In this document: in pieces, positions 36,170 through 45,947 of the stretch
Numbering within the stretch: the first letter of the stretch is position 1
Layout: every line of letters starts with the position of its first letter
Assembly (NCBI GenBank): GCA_026991885.1
Contig: JALXAQ010000100.1
Location: forward strand, 1-64,000
DNA length: 64,000 bases
Origin: Thiotrichaceae bacterium
GTDB taxonomy: Bacteria > Pseudomonadota > Gammaproteobacteria > Beggiatoales > Beggiatoaceae
Direction: 5' to 3'
Notes under the pieces: model-generated
Database searches by the model: none
What the model was told of the DNA's origin: nothing
Seen by the model: the letters and a program-made list of their open reading frames with translations, nothing else
Program-made: the position numbers and the translations under genes

Positions 36170-39100
36170 TTATTTAAACGCTTCGCAAGCTTTGCGAAAG
36201 CGTTGCTCTAAACGCGCCGTTTGATCGCTAGGTGCAGCACCACTTAAATACCAACTCTGTTCTATCTCTTCCGCCTCAACTTGCGGTTCTCGTGATTCTT
36301 CTAGTTCAGCACCGCCCATAGCGGCTGATAAACGAGCCACTTGATGAGCCAATCGTGCTTTAGCCGCCTCTGGGGGAGAGTCGATACCCGCCAAAATTTC
36401 CAGGCGAATGCACAGATTTTCCTTGTTTTTCAAAGCATCCTCGCTGACTTTTGGCGCACCCGTGCAGGCTTGTTGAAAACGCCGCTCTATCGCCGCTTCT
36501 AAATCAGCATTTTCTAAGGGAGGAATTTCAGCCCAAGCCGCTTGTACGGTGGAAAGCCCATCAAGTGTCTCCGCTTGTTCTAGTTCAACACACAAAGCCG
36601 CTTTTTGTTTCAAGCGATCAAGTTGCTCGCGTCGCTCAGCACCTAATTGGGCATAATACTGCTTTTCAACTTGTTCACAAGCCTTTGCAAAGCGATCATC
36701 TACCGCTTCAGACGTTTTAGCTTTCCGACGCAAGGTATTGCGATCAAGATTTTTCCAATCGGCCTTAATATTATTCCATTCTTCCTGGCATTTTTTCATT
36801 TGACCGATGGCGGTTTTTATGGCATCCTGCTCTAAACATGCCTCAACCTGTTCGCACAAGGCAATTTTTGAATCCAAATAGGCTTGGAATTGCTTTTTAT
36901 GCGCCTCTTGTTGCTGTTTACGTTGATCAAATACCACATCACAAGCACTACGAAAGCTAGTCCAAAATTCACGTTCAACCCGACGCTCACCAGGGACAGT
37001 CACTTGCCATTGAGCTTGCAGTTTTTTGACTTCCTCAATGGCCTCATTGGTCTTAACTTCAATGCGTTTTTTGACCTCCTTGTCATCCGCTGGTTGGGCT
37101 TTTATGAACGCCTGAAGCTGATTTGCCACGCTTTCAACTTGGAGCATCAAGTGTATGCGAGAATGACAATTGCGTTGACGTTCGTCCTTCAATTGGAGTT
37201 CCAAAACTTGCATGGCGGCTTGAAAACGTTGTTGTACACCCTTTTTATGTTTTCTGTCAGTCGGACCAATCTCTCTCCACTTCTTATCCATTTCACGGAC
37301 AAAACGATAAACTTCTTTCCAATCTGCCACTTCCCAATCAGTTTCTTGTGCAAATTGTTCTAAACTGTCACAAATGGCTTGTTTTTCTAACAAATGCTTT
37401 TCCCGTTCTTGGGATTTGAGATTAAAGTAAACACGGCAAGGTTCATAAGCCGTCTGACGGGCATTGTTAAAACGTTCCCAAAGTACCTGTGAATTTCCTT
37501 GCCCCCCTAAATCCTTCCAAGTGTTCTGCGCTTGGCGAATGAGTTTTGCGGCATTTTCGGGATCTTTTTCAGCGTGTTCCAACAAGTTTTCCATTTCTAG
37601 GCATAAATATTCCCGATAGCGTATATAAGCAGATTGGCGTGCTTGATTAAAGCGGTCCCAAAGGGAACGTGAATAGCCGCTCGCCCCGAGTCGTTTCCAA
37701 GCAGTCTGCGCTTTTTCAAGAAGCGGAACAAGATTGGCAGGATCATCAGATTCAAGCAAGCTTTCCATTTGCTCGCATAACTTTTCTCGTTCAAGTTTAT
37801 TCCCCCAATTTTGCCAACTCCGTAATTCGTTAATTTTGGCATTGCAGTTCTGAAAACGCCTTTCCAATTTTTTGTCTGTTTTTGAGTCGTCGAGGCTCTC
37901 AAACAACTCACGGGCTTGTTGTTCTAATGGAATGAGCGTTTTTAACTCGCCACGTTCCAAAACATCTTCTATTTCTTTCAACAACTTGTTGAGTTCTTGT
38001 CGGGTTTTCGTACCCTGTACATTTTGTTTTTGCAAGCGCTTTTCGAGTGCATCCCAAGTTTTGGAAAAGCGCTTATTTAAGTCGTTAAAGAAAGGCAATT
38101 CTTGAGCCTGTGCTGACACCTCATTCCAACGGGCTTTCCATTTTTTCAACTGATCTGCTTTAAGCTTGTCCGTCTTATCAAGCAATGTTTCAGCTTTGAG
38201 ACATAAGTCTTCCAGTGTACTAGCGGTTTTGTCATAGTCTTGCAACTGGTTTTGTCGCTTTTGCACGGCTTGGAATAGGCGATCAAAACGGGCTTGCCAT
38301 TGCTCTTCTGCGAATTCATCAAGTGCTTGAATTTCGGCCCACCGAATTTGCAGCACGCTGATTCTCTGGTTAAAGGCTTTGATATCCTCCCCCCCCAGAC
38401 GTTGATACTTTTTCAACTCTATCAACAAGGCTTCCATTTTTTCGCATAAGCTTTGTTTAGCGGCACGTAGGGGCGCTCTGGCTTGTTCACGTTTTTCAGC
38501 CGCGATTTTGGCTTGTTGATACTTGTCAAAAATGGCCAGAACGGCTTGCTGTACGTTGTCAAAGCGTGTTTGGCGTTCGGTGTCGGCTTCTGCGGCGATC
38601 TTTTGCCAACGTTCTTGCAAACGTTTGAACTCTGTATTTGCGACTTTTAATTTAGAGTCGTCGATTTCTCGAAATGATGTCTCCAATCGTTGTTCTAAAG
38701 ACTCTAAACTGGCGCAAATCTCATCACACTCTGCCCGCACTTGTCCTGGACGTTCAATTTCATCGATTTTTTCTCGCGCTCTCCGACTGACCCGTTTGTC
38801 ATTGTTGCGGGCGGCTTTAACTACCCGCTCTAAGGTTGATTTTTGGGTCACCTTTTCGATAGCAGTCAAGCGAATTTGACCGTTGGAATCATTAATGGCA
38901 ATATCGCCTAACAGCCCTTCACGTTCAACTTTTTCAATGGCGGCCATTCGCAGTTCAACTTCTGGGCCATTTTCCGCCAGATATGCAAATTGTTCTGCTG
39001 CATCGTTGGTTTCCTTAATCCAATTCAAACGGGTTTCTAAGGCGGGACAATCGTCTTTTTGACAGCAAAGCAATTGTTTAAGCTGTCGTTCGGCAATTTC

Positions 39101-39316
39101 TCGCACAGTGCTGTCGGTGTCATGTTGTGCAATCTGGTAGAGTAAATTTAAGTCATTGATTTTTCTAACGGCGGCTTGTCGCACTTCTGCGGCTTCATCG
39201 TTTTGTGCTATCTCGCCTAAAATCGCGGGATCGTCTAAGTTGTTTTTGACCTCTGATTGACGAATGTTAGGTTTGCGATGTTGCCATTTAGGCTTTATTA
39301 ATTTGCTAAGAATCAT
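36170..39316 (-). CDS. Large HEAT-repeat and DUF349 protein
   Basis: 1048 residues, very rich in Glu, Lys, Gln and Arg. The first ~190 residues hold HEAT-like units (AAVRKINDLNLLYQIAQHD, RMAAIEKVEREGLLGDIA), then many DUF349-type helical repeats (KKWREIGP, WKRLG, WKDLGG) with long coiled coil to the end. No membrane segment. The function is not established; DUF349 proteins are common in gammaproteobacteria. Alone on this strand, start ATG 39316. The 3' end is flanked by an R3 repeat. Confidence 0.85.
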   Translation of the reverse strand: MILSKLIKPKWQHRKPNIRQSEVKNNLDDPAILGEIAQNDEAAEVRQAAVRKINDLNLLYQIAQHDTDSTVREIAERQLKQLLCCQKDDCPALETRLNWIKETNDAAEQFAYLAENGPEVELRMAAIEKVEREGLLGDIAINDSNGQIRLTAIEKVTQKSTLERVVKAARNNDKRVSRRAREKIDEIERPGQVRAECDEICASLESLEQRLETSFREIDDSKLKVANTEFKRLQERWQKIAAEADTERQTRFDNVQQAVLAIFDKYQQAKIAAEKREQARAPLRAAKQSLCEKMEALLIELKKYQRLGGEDIKAFNQRISVLQIRWAEIQALDEFAEEQWQARFDRLFQAVQKRQNQLQDYDKTASTLEDLCLKAETLLDKTDKLKADQLKKWKARWNEVSAQAQELPFFNDLNKRFSKTWDALEKRLQKQNVQGTKTRQELNKLLKEIEDVLERGELKTLIPLEQQARELFESLDDSKTDKKLERRFQNCNAKINELRSWQNWGNKLEREKLCEQMESLLESDDPANLVPLLEKAQTAWKRLGASGYSRSLWDRFNQARQSAYIRYREYLCLEMENLLEHAEKDPENAAKLIRQAQNTWKDLGGQGNSQVLWERFNNARQTAYEPCRVYFNLKSQEREKHLLEKQAICDSLEQFAQETDWEVADWKEVYRFVREMDKKWREIGPTDRKHKKGVQQRFQAAMQVLELQLKDERQRNCHSRIHLMLQVESVANQLQAFIKAQPADDKEVKKRIEVKTNEAIEEVKKLQAQWQVTVPGERRVEREFWTSFRSACDVVFDQRKQQQEAHKKQFQAYLDSKIALCEQVEACLEQDAIKTAIGQMKKCQEEWNNIKADWKNLDRNTLRRKAKTSEAVDDRFAKACEQVEKQYYAQLGAERREQLDRLKQKAALCVELEQAETLDGLSTVQAAWAEIPPLENADLEAAIERRFQQACTGAPKVSEDALKNKENLCIRLEILAGIDSPPEAAKARLAHQVARLSAAMGGAELEESREPQVEAEEIEQSWYLSGAAPSDQTARLEQRFRKACEAFK

Positions 39317-39355
39317 GATTTCTCAGTTGATTGGTTAAAAAAAATTATCTTGGAC

Positions 39356-39378
39356 GTCCAAGATAAATCTTGGACTCC
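39356..39378. repeat. R3 palindrome upstream of the HhH protein
   Basis: GTCCAAGATAAATCTTGGAC followed by TCC, 20 bases before the start codon of the next gene; an ATG upstream of it would be a false start. Confidence 0.75.
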
Positions 39379-39397
39379 TGACCAAAGAGGTAAGGAG

Positions 39398-40057
39398 ATG
39401 ACATTATTTTATAGAAAGATAAGCATTTTTTTCATTTTTTTCATTTTTTTCATTTTAATTATCCCTCCCCTTGAAGCTGTGGACATTAATACCGCCTCGG
39501 CTGCCGATCTTGCGCGTGAATTGTCAGGCATAGGCAAGATCAAAGCACAGCGCATTGTCGAATACCGTGATAAAATGGGGGGGTTTGTCTCGCTTGAGCA
39601 GTTGACAGAAGTTAAGGGCATTGGACCCAAAACGCTGGCACGCAATAGGGATAAGATTGAAATCTCAGCTATTTCTTCGCCCAAGCCATCAAACAGTCGC
39701 GCCATTGAGGCGAATTTGTCCCCAAAATTCAAAAAACCACCCCGCTATTCGCATAATAGATTATGGGATGCTTTGATAATTATTCCATTGTTTGTTGCTT
39801 GTCTCTTTATTTTTGTCACTGCTTGGTTGAAAAGCAAGAGAAAAGATAAGCAAGTGCAGAGAAAGCATTTGTTGACGACCACTTTTGTTTGTTCTGGATG
39901 TGGTAAAGTCAGTCAATTTAAAAATGTTCGCTATGAGGGGCATTTTGGCAATCAGTACGTTGATGGTGATTTGCCCCCCGGTTGGGTTTGTCTCCCAAAT
40001 TGCTTAGGTAAACTGTGCGATTATTGTTTTGATTGTTCGCCTTCTGCTGCCTTATAG
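39398..40057 (+). CDS. Membrane protein: ComEA-like HhH plus zinc-ribbon
   Basis: 219 residues. The N-terminus has a hydrophobic signal or anchor (ISIFFIFFIFFILIIPPLEA), then a ComEA-like helix-hairpin-helix region, VDINTASAADLARELSGIGK and VKGIGPKTLARNRDKIEIS, that binds DNA without sequence specificity. A membrane helix follows (DALIIIPLFVACLFIFVTAW) and then a Cys-rich tail (CSGCGK ... CLPNCLGKLCDYCFDC). The HhH part should lie outside, the zinc-ribbon inside. Start at ATG 39398 after TAAGGAG; the upstream ATG runs through a repeat. Tail-to-tail overlap of 37 bases with the EF-G-like gene. Function unknown; DNA uptake is possible. Confidence 0.75.
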   Translation: MTLFYRKISIFFIFFIFFILIIPPLEAVDINTASAADLARELSGIGKIKAQRIVEYRDKMGGFVSLEQLTEVKGIGPKTLARNRDKIEISAISSPKPSNSRAIEANLSPKFKKPPRYSHNRLWDALIIIPLFVACLFIFVTAWLKSKRKDKQVQRKHLLTTTFVCSGCGKVSQFKNVRYEGHFGNQYVDGDLPPGWVCLPNCLGKLCDYCFDCSPSAAL

Positions 40058-42072
40058 GCTGCCTTCAATTGTTGCTGAACATTAGCGGGAACGGGCTCAT
40101 AATGGCTAAATTCCATGGTAAAAAAGCCATGTCCACCTGTGGCTGATTTGAGTTCTGTTTGATAGTTGTTTAACTCGCTCAGTGGCACGTCGGCTTTGAC
40201 GCACACCCTATTAGGTGGACGCATCTCACTGCCCTGAATTCGCCCGCGTTTGCTCGCTATCTCGCCGGTAATCGTACCCATGCTCTCATCTGGGATGGTG
40301 ATTTCTGCTTTGACAATCGGTTCGAGTACCACAGGTTTAGCTTTGCTAATGGCATCTAAAAAGGCTTTTTTGCCCGCCGCGATAAAGGCGATTTCTTTGG
40401 AATCTACCGCATGATGTTTGCCATCATAGATGGTCACTTTGATATCTTGCATGGGGTAGCCAGCGAGAGCACCTGCGTCTAAAACTTGTTGGATGCCCTT
40501 TTTCACGGCTGGCTCATAGACGGAGGGAATAACACCACCCACGATAGCCCAAACATATTCAAAACCGGCACCACGCTCTAAGGGTTCAACACGCAAAAAG
40601 ACTTCGCCAAATTGTCCGGCGCCGCCGCTTTGTTTTTTATGGCGGTGATGGCCTTTTGCATTGGTAGTAATGGTTTCTCTGTAAGGTATTTTGGGGGGGT
40701 GGGTATCGACTTCAACATTGTATTGCTTGTGCATTTTTTCTAGCACAATTCGTAAGTGAAATTCACCCAGTCCACGCAAAACGGTCTGATTCTGTGAGGG
40801 ATCGTGTTCAAGTTGTAAACAAGGATCTTCATCTTCCAATTTTTGCAATGTGAGGTTGATTTTTTGTTCATCGCCTTGCCGCTTAGCCTCGACCGCTAAG
40901 CCATACATGGGGGCTGGAAAATCTAAGGGTTCTATATGAATATGGTCTTCATCATGGGAGTCATGTAGCACGGCATCAAAATGAATATCATCAACTTTTG
41001 CCACCGCGCAAATGTCGCCCGGGATGCCTTGGTCAACTTCAATTTGTTGTTTGCCTTGAAGTTTTAGTAAATGGCTGACTTTGAAAGGTTTGCGAGCATT
41101 ACCAATATATAATGGGCTATCTTTGCTGATCGTGCCTTGATGGATACGAAATACGCCCAATTTACCGACAAAGGGATCGGCGGTGACTTTAAAGACGTGT
41201 GCTATCACATGTTTATTGGGATCGGGTTCAGCACTAAAGGGGATTGCTTTGGTGCCTTCTCCTTTAAGGAAGGGGCGTGGGTTGCCTTCTAGGGGGCTCG
41301 GCATCAGTCGTGTGAAGATTTTTAGTAATTCTGGAATACCGGTGCCGTTGCGAGCTGATACAAAACAAATGGGCACGAGATGCCCTTCACGTAAAGCCTT
41401 TTCAAATGGATCATGGAGTTGTTCGGGACTGAGTTCTTCTCCTTGCTCCAAATAAATTTCCATCAATTTTTCGTCAACTTCAACCACTTGATCAATGATT
41501 TGGGTGTGCGCGTCGGCGACTGCGCCAAAATCGGAGTCCCCAGTGGGATTGAAAAAGCAATCGACGACTTTGGTACCAGCGGGCAAGTTAATTGGCAGAC
41601 ATTCATTGCCAAAGCTGGCTTTAATTTCTGCAACGAGTCCAGACAAGTCGAGTTCGGGCGTGTCGATTTTGTTGATAATAATCATCCGACACTCTTTTTG
41701 TTCAGCCGCCCGCTCTAGCATACGACGTGCGAGCATTTCAATACCTGCCGAGGCATTGATCACCACTGCGACGGTTTCGACGGCTTCAAAGGCACTTAGA
41801 GCATGTCCCATCAAGTCAGGATAGCCGGGAGTATCAAGAATATTAATATGTTTGTCGTCTTGATCAAGACTGACAATGGCGGTACTGAGTGAATGTTGGT
41901 GTTCTTTTTCGAGTGGATCAAAGTCACAGATAGTATTGCCGTTTTCGACTTTGCCGGGGGTGTTAATGGCACCGGCTTGATGTAACAGGGCTTCGGTGAG
42001 TGTGGTTTTGCCGGCATCGTTTTGACCGACTAGGGCGATATTGCGAATATTTTCAGTGGTATAGTGTGGCAT
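40021..42072 (-). CDS. EF-G-like GTPase (elongation factor G type 2)
   Basis: 683 residues with EF-G architecture: GTPase domain (GQNDAGKTTLTEALLHQAGA, LDTPGYPDLMGH, NKIDTPEL), domain II, and domains III-V (FGEVFLRVEP, EPIVKAEITIPDESMGTITG, KADVPLSELNNYQTEL). The switch-I segment differs from canonical EF-G, as in the divergent EF-G-like (fusA2) group, whose exact role (translation recycling or a stress variant) is not known. It lies on the same strand as the GDSL gene, three bases from it. Confidence 0.87.
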   Translation of the reverse strand: MPHYTTENIRNIALVGQNDAGKTTLTEALLHQAGAINTPGKVENGNTICDFDPLEKEHQHSLSTAIVSLDQDDKHINILDTPGYPDLMGHALSAFEAVETVAVVINASAGIEMLARRMLERAAEQKECRMIIINKIDTPELDLSGLVAEIKASFGNECLPINLPAGTKVVDCFFNPTGDSDFGAVADAHTQIIDQVVEVDEKLMEIYLEQGEELSPEQLHDPFEKALREGHLVPICFVSARNGTGIPELLKIFTRLMPSPLEGNPRPFLKGEGTKAIPFSAEPDPNKHVIAHVFKVTADPFVGKLGVFRIHQGTISKDSPLYIGNARKPFKVSHLLKLQGKQQIEVDQGIPGDICAVAKVDDIHFDAVLHDSHDEDHIHIEPLDFPAPMYGLAVEAKRQGDEQKINLTLQKLEDEDPCLQLEHDPSQNQTVLRGLGEFHLRIVLEKMHKQYNVEVDTHPPKIPYRETITTNAKGHHRHKKQSGGAGQFGEVFLRVEPLERGAGFEYVWAIVGGVIPSVYEPAVKKGIQQVLDAGALAGYPMQDIKVTIYDGKHHAVDSKEIAFIAAGKKAFLDAISKAKPVVLEPIVKAEITIPDESMGTITGEIASKRGRIQGSEMRPPNRVCVKADVPLSELNNYQTELKSATGGHGFFTMEFSHYEPVPANVQQQLKAAYKAAEGEQSKQ

Positions 42073-42074
42073 AT

Positions 42075-43265
42075 TTAGTCCTCCAAAAGCGTAGCACCTG
42101 TCAATACAAATAGGGGCGCCCGAAAGGGATCATTTAGCGTTTCTGGTACTAAGCGTAGATCCGCTGTGTATTTGGCGATAAATTTTGACCGCAATGAGAC
42201 ATGTACGATGGGCAAATGTAAAATGCCGGTAGATGGATCAAAGCTTGGATATTGGTGATCACTGCTGATAAGATTTTGGAGCACAGTCGCGGTTTGCAGG
42301 CGGCGCCCTGTGACGACCAAATCAAACTTTGTGTCATCGGGAACACGGTACATAGTTGCGCCGATGACATTCCCAATCAGGGGAATCTCAAGAAAAGCGT
42401 CAAATTGAGTCAATTTATAAACCGGCTCAGCGACGGCACTATAAAATACTAAAGCGATGGCTTGATGAGCAACGGTGGTAGGATGAACGTCATCCCAGTA
42501 GAAATAGTGAGAGGGCGTGTCACAAATAGTGAAAGCTTTCGTATCAAGGCAAGCCTCAGTTACATTGGTCAGCTTTGCACTTGTCGGCGCTATGGTTTCA
42601 GGACTGGTAATCATTTCAAGGGTGGCTGGTATATCGACTTGTATGACGGATTGGAGATTGTTAGCCAGTGCCTGATTGAAGGCAAGCGTCAATGCCGTCA
42701 ACGCCTCGCTATTACCGCTTGCCAAGCCTCTGGGCGTTTTGCCAAGATCGGGCATGTGAGGCACCAATATATGCTGGGCACCGTGTTGACGTAATTTGGT
42801 CACAGCCGTGACAAGATTGGTAATGGCGGTGGCGATGGCTTGTTCAGGATTAGTCACGCCGCTCAGAAAATCATTGGCGCCTGCCCAAATAACATATAGG
42901 CCATTCGGATCGGCGGCTTTTTCAAGATATGTGTCTATTTGTTGTTGCAGTCCCGGTAAATCATCGCCCCAAACGTTGCTTGTCCCTGTTGTGGCACCTG
43001 CCCATGCAAAATTGGTTTGTGGGTTATAGCTTAAATCTAAAAAATCCTCGGCAAGGATTTCTACCCACACTTCGCCATTACTCGATCGACCCTCAAAATA
43101 AGGGGCGGGTGGTAGTCCAATGGCTTCAAAAAGCCGCCCAGTATCCGACAGGCTATCCCCAAAAACGTAAATCTCGCTGTAGGGAAAACTCCAGGCTTGG
43201 ATTGGGAGGTAGCATAAAATTAGTATGTATTTAAATTTTAAAAGTAAAAGAATTTTTTTTTTCAT
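42075..43265 (-). CDS. Secreted SGNH/GDSL esterase
   Basis: 396 residues with a signal peptide (LLLKFKYILILCYLPIQAWS). SGNH blocks: YVFGDSLSDTGR (Ser), NFAWAGATTG (Gly), WAGANDFLSG (Asn) and YFYWDDVHPTTVAH (Asp, His). The catalytic domain ends near residue 285. The last ~110 residues form an additional, unrecognised domain (VSLRSKFIAKYTADLR). It acts on ester bonds in the periplasm or outside the cell; the substrate is unknown. Confidence 0.9.
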   Translation of the reverse strand: MKKKILLLLKFKYILILCYLPIQAWSFPYSEIYVFGDSLSDTGRLFEAIGLPPAPYFEGRSSNGEVWVEILAEDFLDLSYNPQTNFAWAGATTGTSNVWGDDLPGLQQQIDTYLEKAADPNGLYVIWAGANDFLSGVTNPEQAIATAITNLVTAVTKLRQHGAQHILVPHMPDLGKTPRGLASGNSEALTALTLAFNQALANNLQSVIQVDIPATLEMITSPETIAPTSAKLTNVTEACLDTKAFTICDTPSHYFYWDDVHPTTVAHQAIALVFYSAVAEPVYKLTQFDAFLEIPLIGNVIGATMYRVPDDTKFDLVVTGRRLQTATVLQNLISSDHQYPSFDPSTGILHLPIVHVSLRSKFIAKYTADLRLVPETLNDPFRAPLFVLTGATLLED

Positions 43266-43277
43266 CAGATGCGATAC

Positions 43278-43628
43278 CTATAGTATTCGGTAATGCAAAG
43301 CTAGCCACACCGTCGGTTGCTCCGTCCATTCGACGCGATGACGTTGATGGGCGGGAATGTGGACATAATCGCCGGGGTGTAGCACTTGGAGGGTATTTTC
43401 TGTCTCAAATAATAACCCGGCACTGCCACTTAATAGAATAACCCATTCATCTTGTTCTTGCTCATACCATTCACCGGGCGGCGTGGCTTGTCCCGTTGAT
43501 ACAATTCTTTCTAGCTTAAAGTGCGACGTGTTGAGTAGTTTTTCAAAAACTTCATTTTTACTATGGGTATTTAAGGGCCTAAAAATGTTATTAATTTTCA
43601 AGATTTCTCCCGTTGGTCGAAATGACAA
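43278..43628 (-). CDS. Small cupin-fold protein
   Basis: 116 residues, single cupin barrel: EWYEQEQDEWVILLSGSAGL (first motif, with Glu and one His-like position replaced) and LHPGDYVHIPAHQRHRVEWT (second motif, His residues). Five bases after gspE on the same strand. Possibly binds a metal; role not known. The initiating ATG could also be at a later Met, as the first 15 residues are not typical of the fold. Confidence 0.75.
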   Translation of the reverse strand: MSFRPTGEILKINNIFRPLNTHSKNEVFEKLLNTSHFKLERIVSTGQATPPGEWYEQEQDEWVILLSGSAGLLFETENTLQVLHPGDYVHIPAHQRHRVEWTEQPTVWLALHYRIL

Positions 43629-43632
43629 AAAA

Positions 43633-45081
43633 TCAATGACAATGAGTGTCCTGTACTGAGTCTTGATTGGTAACTCTCAACAATTCATCAAGCGAAGTCT
43701 CTCCCGCTAACACCCGTCTCATGCCGTCTTGTTGAATATCCTCATTTTGTTCATGTGCGTAATTTTCCAAGGCGTGTTGTCCTGCACCGTCATGTATCAT
43801 GGTGCGGAGCGTATTATCTATATTGATCAATTCATAAATACCCGTGCGCCCGCTATAGCCGATGGAATTGCATTGTTGACAGCCTTGATAAGTATATAAC
43901 TGACTTCCCCCTTTTGTATAGGGTTGTTTACAATCAGGGCACAACAAGCGCACCAAGCGTTGCGCCATGACGCCTATTAAACTGGATGACAATAAAAAGG
44001 GTTCAACGCCCATATCTCGGAGACGTGTCACAGCACCAATGGCGGTGTTTGTGTGCAAAGTCGATAATACCAGGTGTCCGGTGAGACTGGCTTGTATCGC
44101 AATTTGTGCCGTTTCTACATCGCGGATTTCGCCAACCATGACCACATCTGGGTCTTGTCGCAAAATGGCACGTAGTCCCCGCGCAAATGTCATATCTACT
44201 TTAGTATTAACTTGGGTTTGACCGATGCCATCTAGGTAGTATTCAATGGGATCTTCTACCGTCATAATATTACGGCTGCGATCATTGAGATAATTGAGCA
44301 TGGCATAGAGGCTGGTGGTTTTACCTGAGCCGGTGGGTCCTGTGACAAGCAGTACGCCATGCGGTTTTTGTAAGATGTCTTGTAAATGGCTTAAAGTCTT
44401 AGCCGACATGCCAAGCTGTTTTAAGTCTAAACGCCCCGCTTGTTTGTCAAGTAAACGTAAAACGACCCTTTCACCATGCCCAGAGGGAATGGTGGACACA
44501 CGCACATCAACAGCGCGTCCGGCAATACGCAGAGAGATACGTCCATCTTGTGGCAAACGTTTTTCGGCAATATCCAATTTTGCCATGACTTTAATGCGTG
44601 AAACCAGTAGGGGTGCTAAGACGCGCCGAGGTTGTAGCACTTCGCGTAATACGCCATCAACGCGAAAGCGCACAACGAGCCGACTTTCAAAGGGCTCAAT
44701 GTGAATATCTGAGGCATTTTCTTTAATCGCTTCGGAGAGTAGGGCATTGATCAGTCGAATGATAGGGGCATCATCTGCCTTTTCTAATAAATCTTCTGGC
44801 TCTGAGAGTTGTTGTGCAACTTGAAATAAGTCTAATTCTTCCCCCAAACCTTCCATCATTTGCATGGATTGATTGGATTCATAATGGCTGATAAGCAGTG
44901 CGTCGAATTTTTCGGTAGAGATGGCCTTTAATTTCAATGGAATACCTAAAAAACGACGGATTTCGCTTAAAGTGTGGCGCGTCATTTGTGGGCGGTGGTA
45001 AATGGTGGCACCGTCGAATATCGCGCCGTGACGTTTGGCGAAGGTAAAGGGGAGAGTAATGGGGTGGTGGTTGGGTGTCAT
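43633..45081 (-). CDS. gspE: Type II secretion / type IV pilus assembly ATPase, GspE family
   Basis: 482 residues. Walker [19 protein letters not shown], Asp box [19 protein letters not shown], Walker [17 protein letters not shown], His box [16 protein letters not shown] and a zinc-site CPDCKQPYT ... CQQC. The cytoplasmic motor drives pseudopilus assembly. The N-terminal domain is short. Other T2SS genes are missing apart from gspM (45489-45947), so the system is split. Distinguishing GspE from PilB by this sequence alone is not certain. Confidence 0.88.
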   Translation of the reverse strand: MTPNHHPITLPFTFAKRHGAIFDGATIYHRPQMTRHTLSEIRRFLGIPLKLKAISTEKFDALLISHYESNQSMQMMEGLGEELDLFQVAQQLSEPEDLLEKADDAPIIRLINALLSEAIKENASDIHIEPFESRLVVRFRVDGVLREVLQPRRVLAPLLVSRIKVMAKLDIAEKRLPQDGRISLRIAGRAVDVRVSTIPSGHGERVVLRLLDKQAGRLDLKQLGMSAKTLSHLQDILQKPHGVLLVTGPTGSGKTTSLYAMLNYLNDRSRNIMTVEDPIEYYLDGIGQTQVNTKVDMTFARGLRAILRQDPDVVMVGEIRDVETAQIAIQASLTGHLVLSTLHTNTAIGAVTRLRDMGVEPFLLSSSLIGVMAQRLVRLLCPDCKQPYTKGGSQLYTYQGCQQCNSIGYSGRTGIYELINIDNTLRTMIHDGAGQHALENYAHEQNEDIQQDGMRRVLAGETSLDELLRVTNQDSVQDTHCH

Positions 45082-45097
45082 AATGTTATTAATTTAA

Positions 45098-45130
45098 AAA
45101 TCCTATTTCTTCAAGAAATAGGATTTTTTG
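45098..45130. repeat. R9 palindrome (AAATCCTATTTC/GAAATAGGATTT)
   Basis: AAAATCCTATTTCTTCAAGA then AATAGGATTTTTT: a hairpin with a T-run, terminator-like on the plus strand. A related AGAAATAGGATTTTT occurs at about 22199. Confidence 0.6.
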
Positions 45131-45157
45131 GTCGCCACTATAGGGTTCAATCATTTC

Positions 45158-45360
45158 CTCGTTCCCACGCTCTGCGTGGGAATGCATATTGGGACGCGGA
45201 GCGTCCCGCACCGCAGAGCGGTGCTAACATACACTCCCACGCAGAGCGTGGGAGCGAGAAAAGTCAAGCCTTATGATCTAAGACAGTTTTCCTCGTTCCC
45301 ACGCTCTGCGTGGGAATGCATATTGGGACGCGGAGCGTCCCGCACCGCAGAGCGGTGCTA
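45158..45360. repeat. R1 palindromes flanking an antitoxin remnant
   Basis: Two R1 groups (45158-45262 and 45291-45360) containing CCCACGCTCTGCGTGGG, GGACGCGGAGCGTCC and CCGCAGAGCGG. Between 45361 and 45464 lies the beginning of a small gene on the minus strand that runs into the second group. Confidence 0.8.
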
Positions 45361-45464
45361 ATAATCCGAAAGACAAACTGTTCCCTTTCAAACGAATTTA
45401 ACTGCTCAACCGCCCTTAACAAGTCGTCAAAGGATATTTGTGCTTGAACTTGAACCATCGACAT
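45361..45464 (-). pseudogene. Truncated small (antitoxin-like) gene
   Basis: Only the first ~35 codons look genuine (MSMVQVQAQISFDDLLRAVE QL): an amphipathic helix of a small family common beside PIN-domain toxins in cyanobacteria and Thiotrichales. From codon 36 the frame reads through an R1 repeat (TLRVPICIPTQS). No toxin gene is adjacent. Family assignment is weak. Confidence 0.45.
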
Positions 45465-45488
45465 TTTCTCAATACTGTTGTTATTGCA

Positions 45489-45947
45489 CTACATTTTCAA
45501 CATCAAACGCACTTTCACCCTATCATCGCTGTCCAAACGCTCAATACTTATCGTGCGAACGATCACTTGATGTTGGTTATATAATTGTCCTAGCCACTGC
45601 ATTAATTCCGTAAAATTCACCTCATCAAAATTCACCCGTACTTCGGAATCCCCTTTTGGTTCAATACGTTGACGGGCTTGTGCCAGCGTACTTTGATCAA
45701 TCAAACTCAATAACGAGGCTTTGTGGGCGGGGGGGGATTGCTGGCGTAATTGTTGTACTTCAAACGCAGCCGTTTGCATCCAATGTAAGGTGGCTTTTTG
45801 AGCGGCGACGATATTTTCTAATTGAGTACGAGCAGTGACAAAAGGTGTCCATAGCATGAAATAGCCTAAAATGCCCCCCAACGCGACTGCTCCTATCATT
45901 AAGGTACGACGCTCACGGGGGGATAATTGCTTAAACCATTGTTTCAT
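45489..45947 (-). CDS. gspM: Type II secretion system protein M (GspM)
   Basis: 152 residues. A short cytoplasmic tail with LSPRERRTLMIGAVALGGIL leads into one membrane helix, then a coiled coil and a ferredoxin-like periplasmic domain (VRVNFDEVNFTELMQWLGQL). Inner-membrane scaffold of the T2SS, partner of GspL and GspE. The start overlaps the stop of the upstream TPR gene by one base (ATGA). gspL and the rest of the operon are absent here. Confidence 0.8.
   Translation of the reverse strand: MKQWFKQLSPRERRTLMIGAVALGGILGYFMLWTPFVTARTQLENIVAAQKATLHWMQTAAFEVQQLRQQSPPAHKASLLSLIDQSTLAQARQRIEPKGDSEVRVNFDEVNFTELMQWLGQLYNQHQVIVRTISIERLDSDDRVKVRLMLKM

Noticed and set aside
45100-45360. CRISPR-like array
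   Set aside because: The repeated units are palindromes of varying spacing and orientation, with no constant-length spacers and no cas genes.
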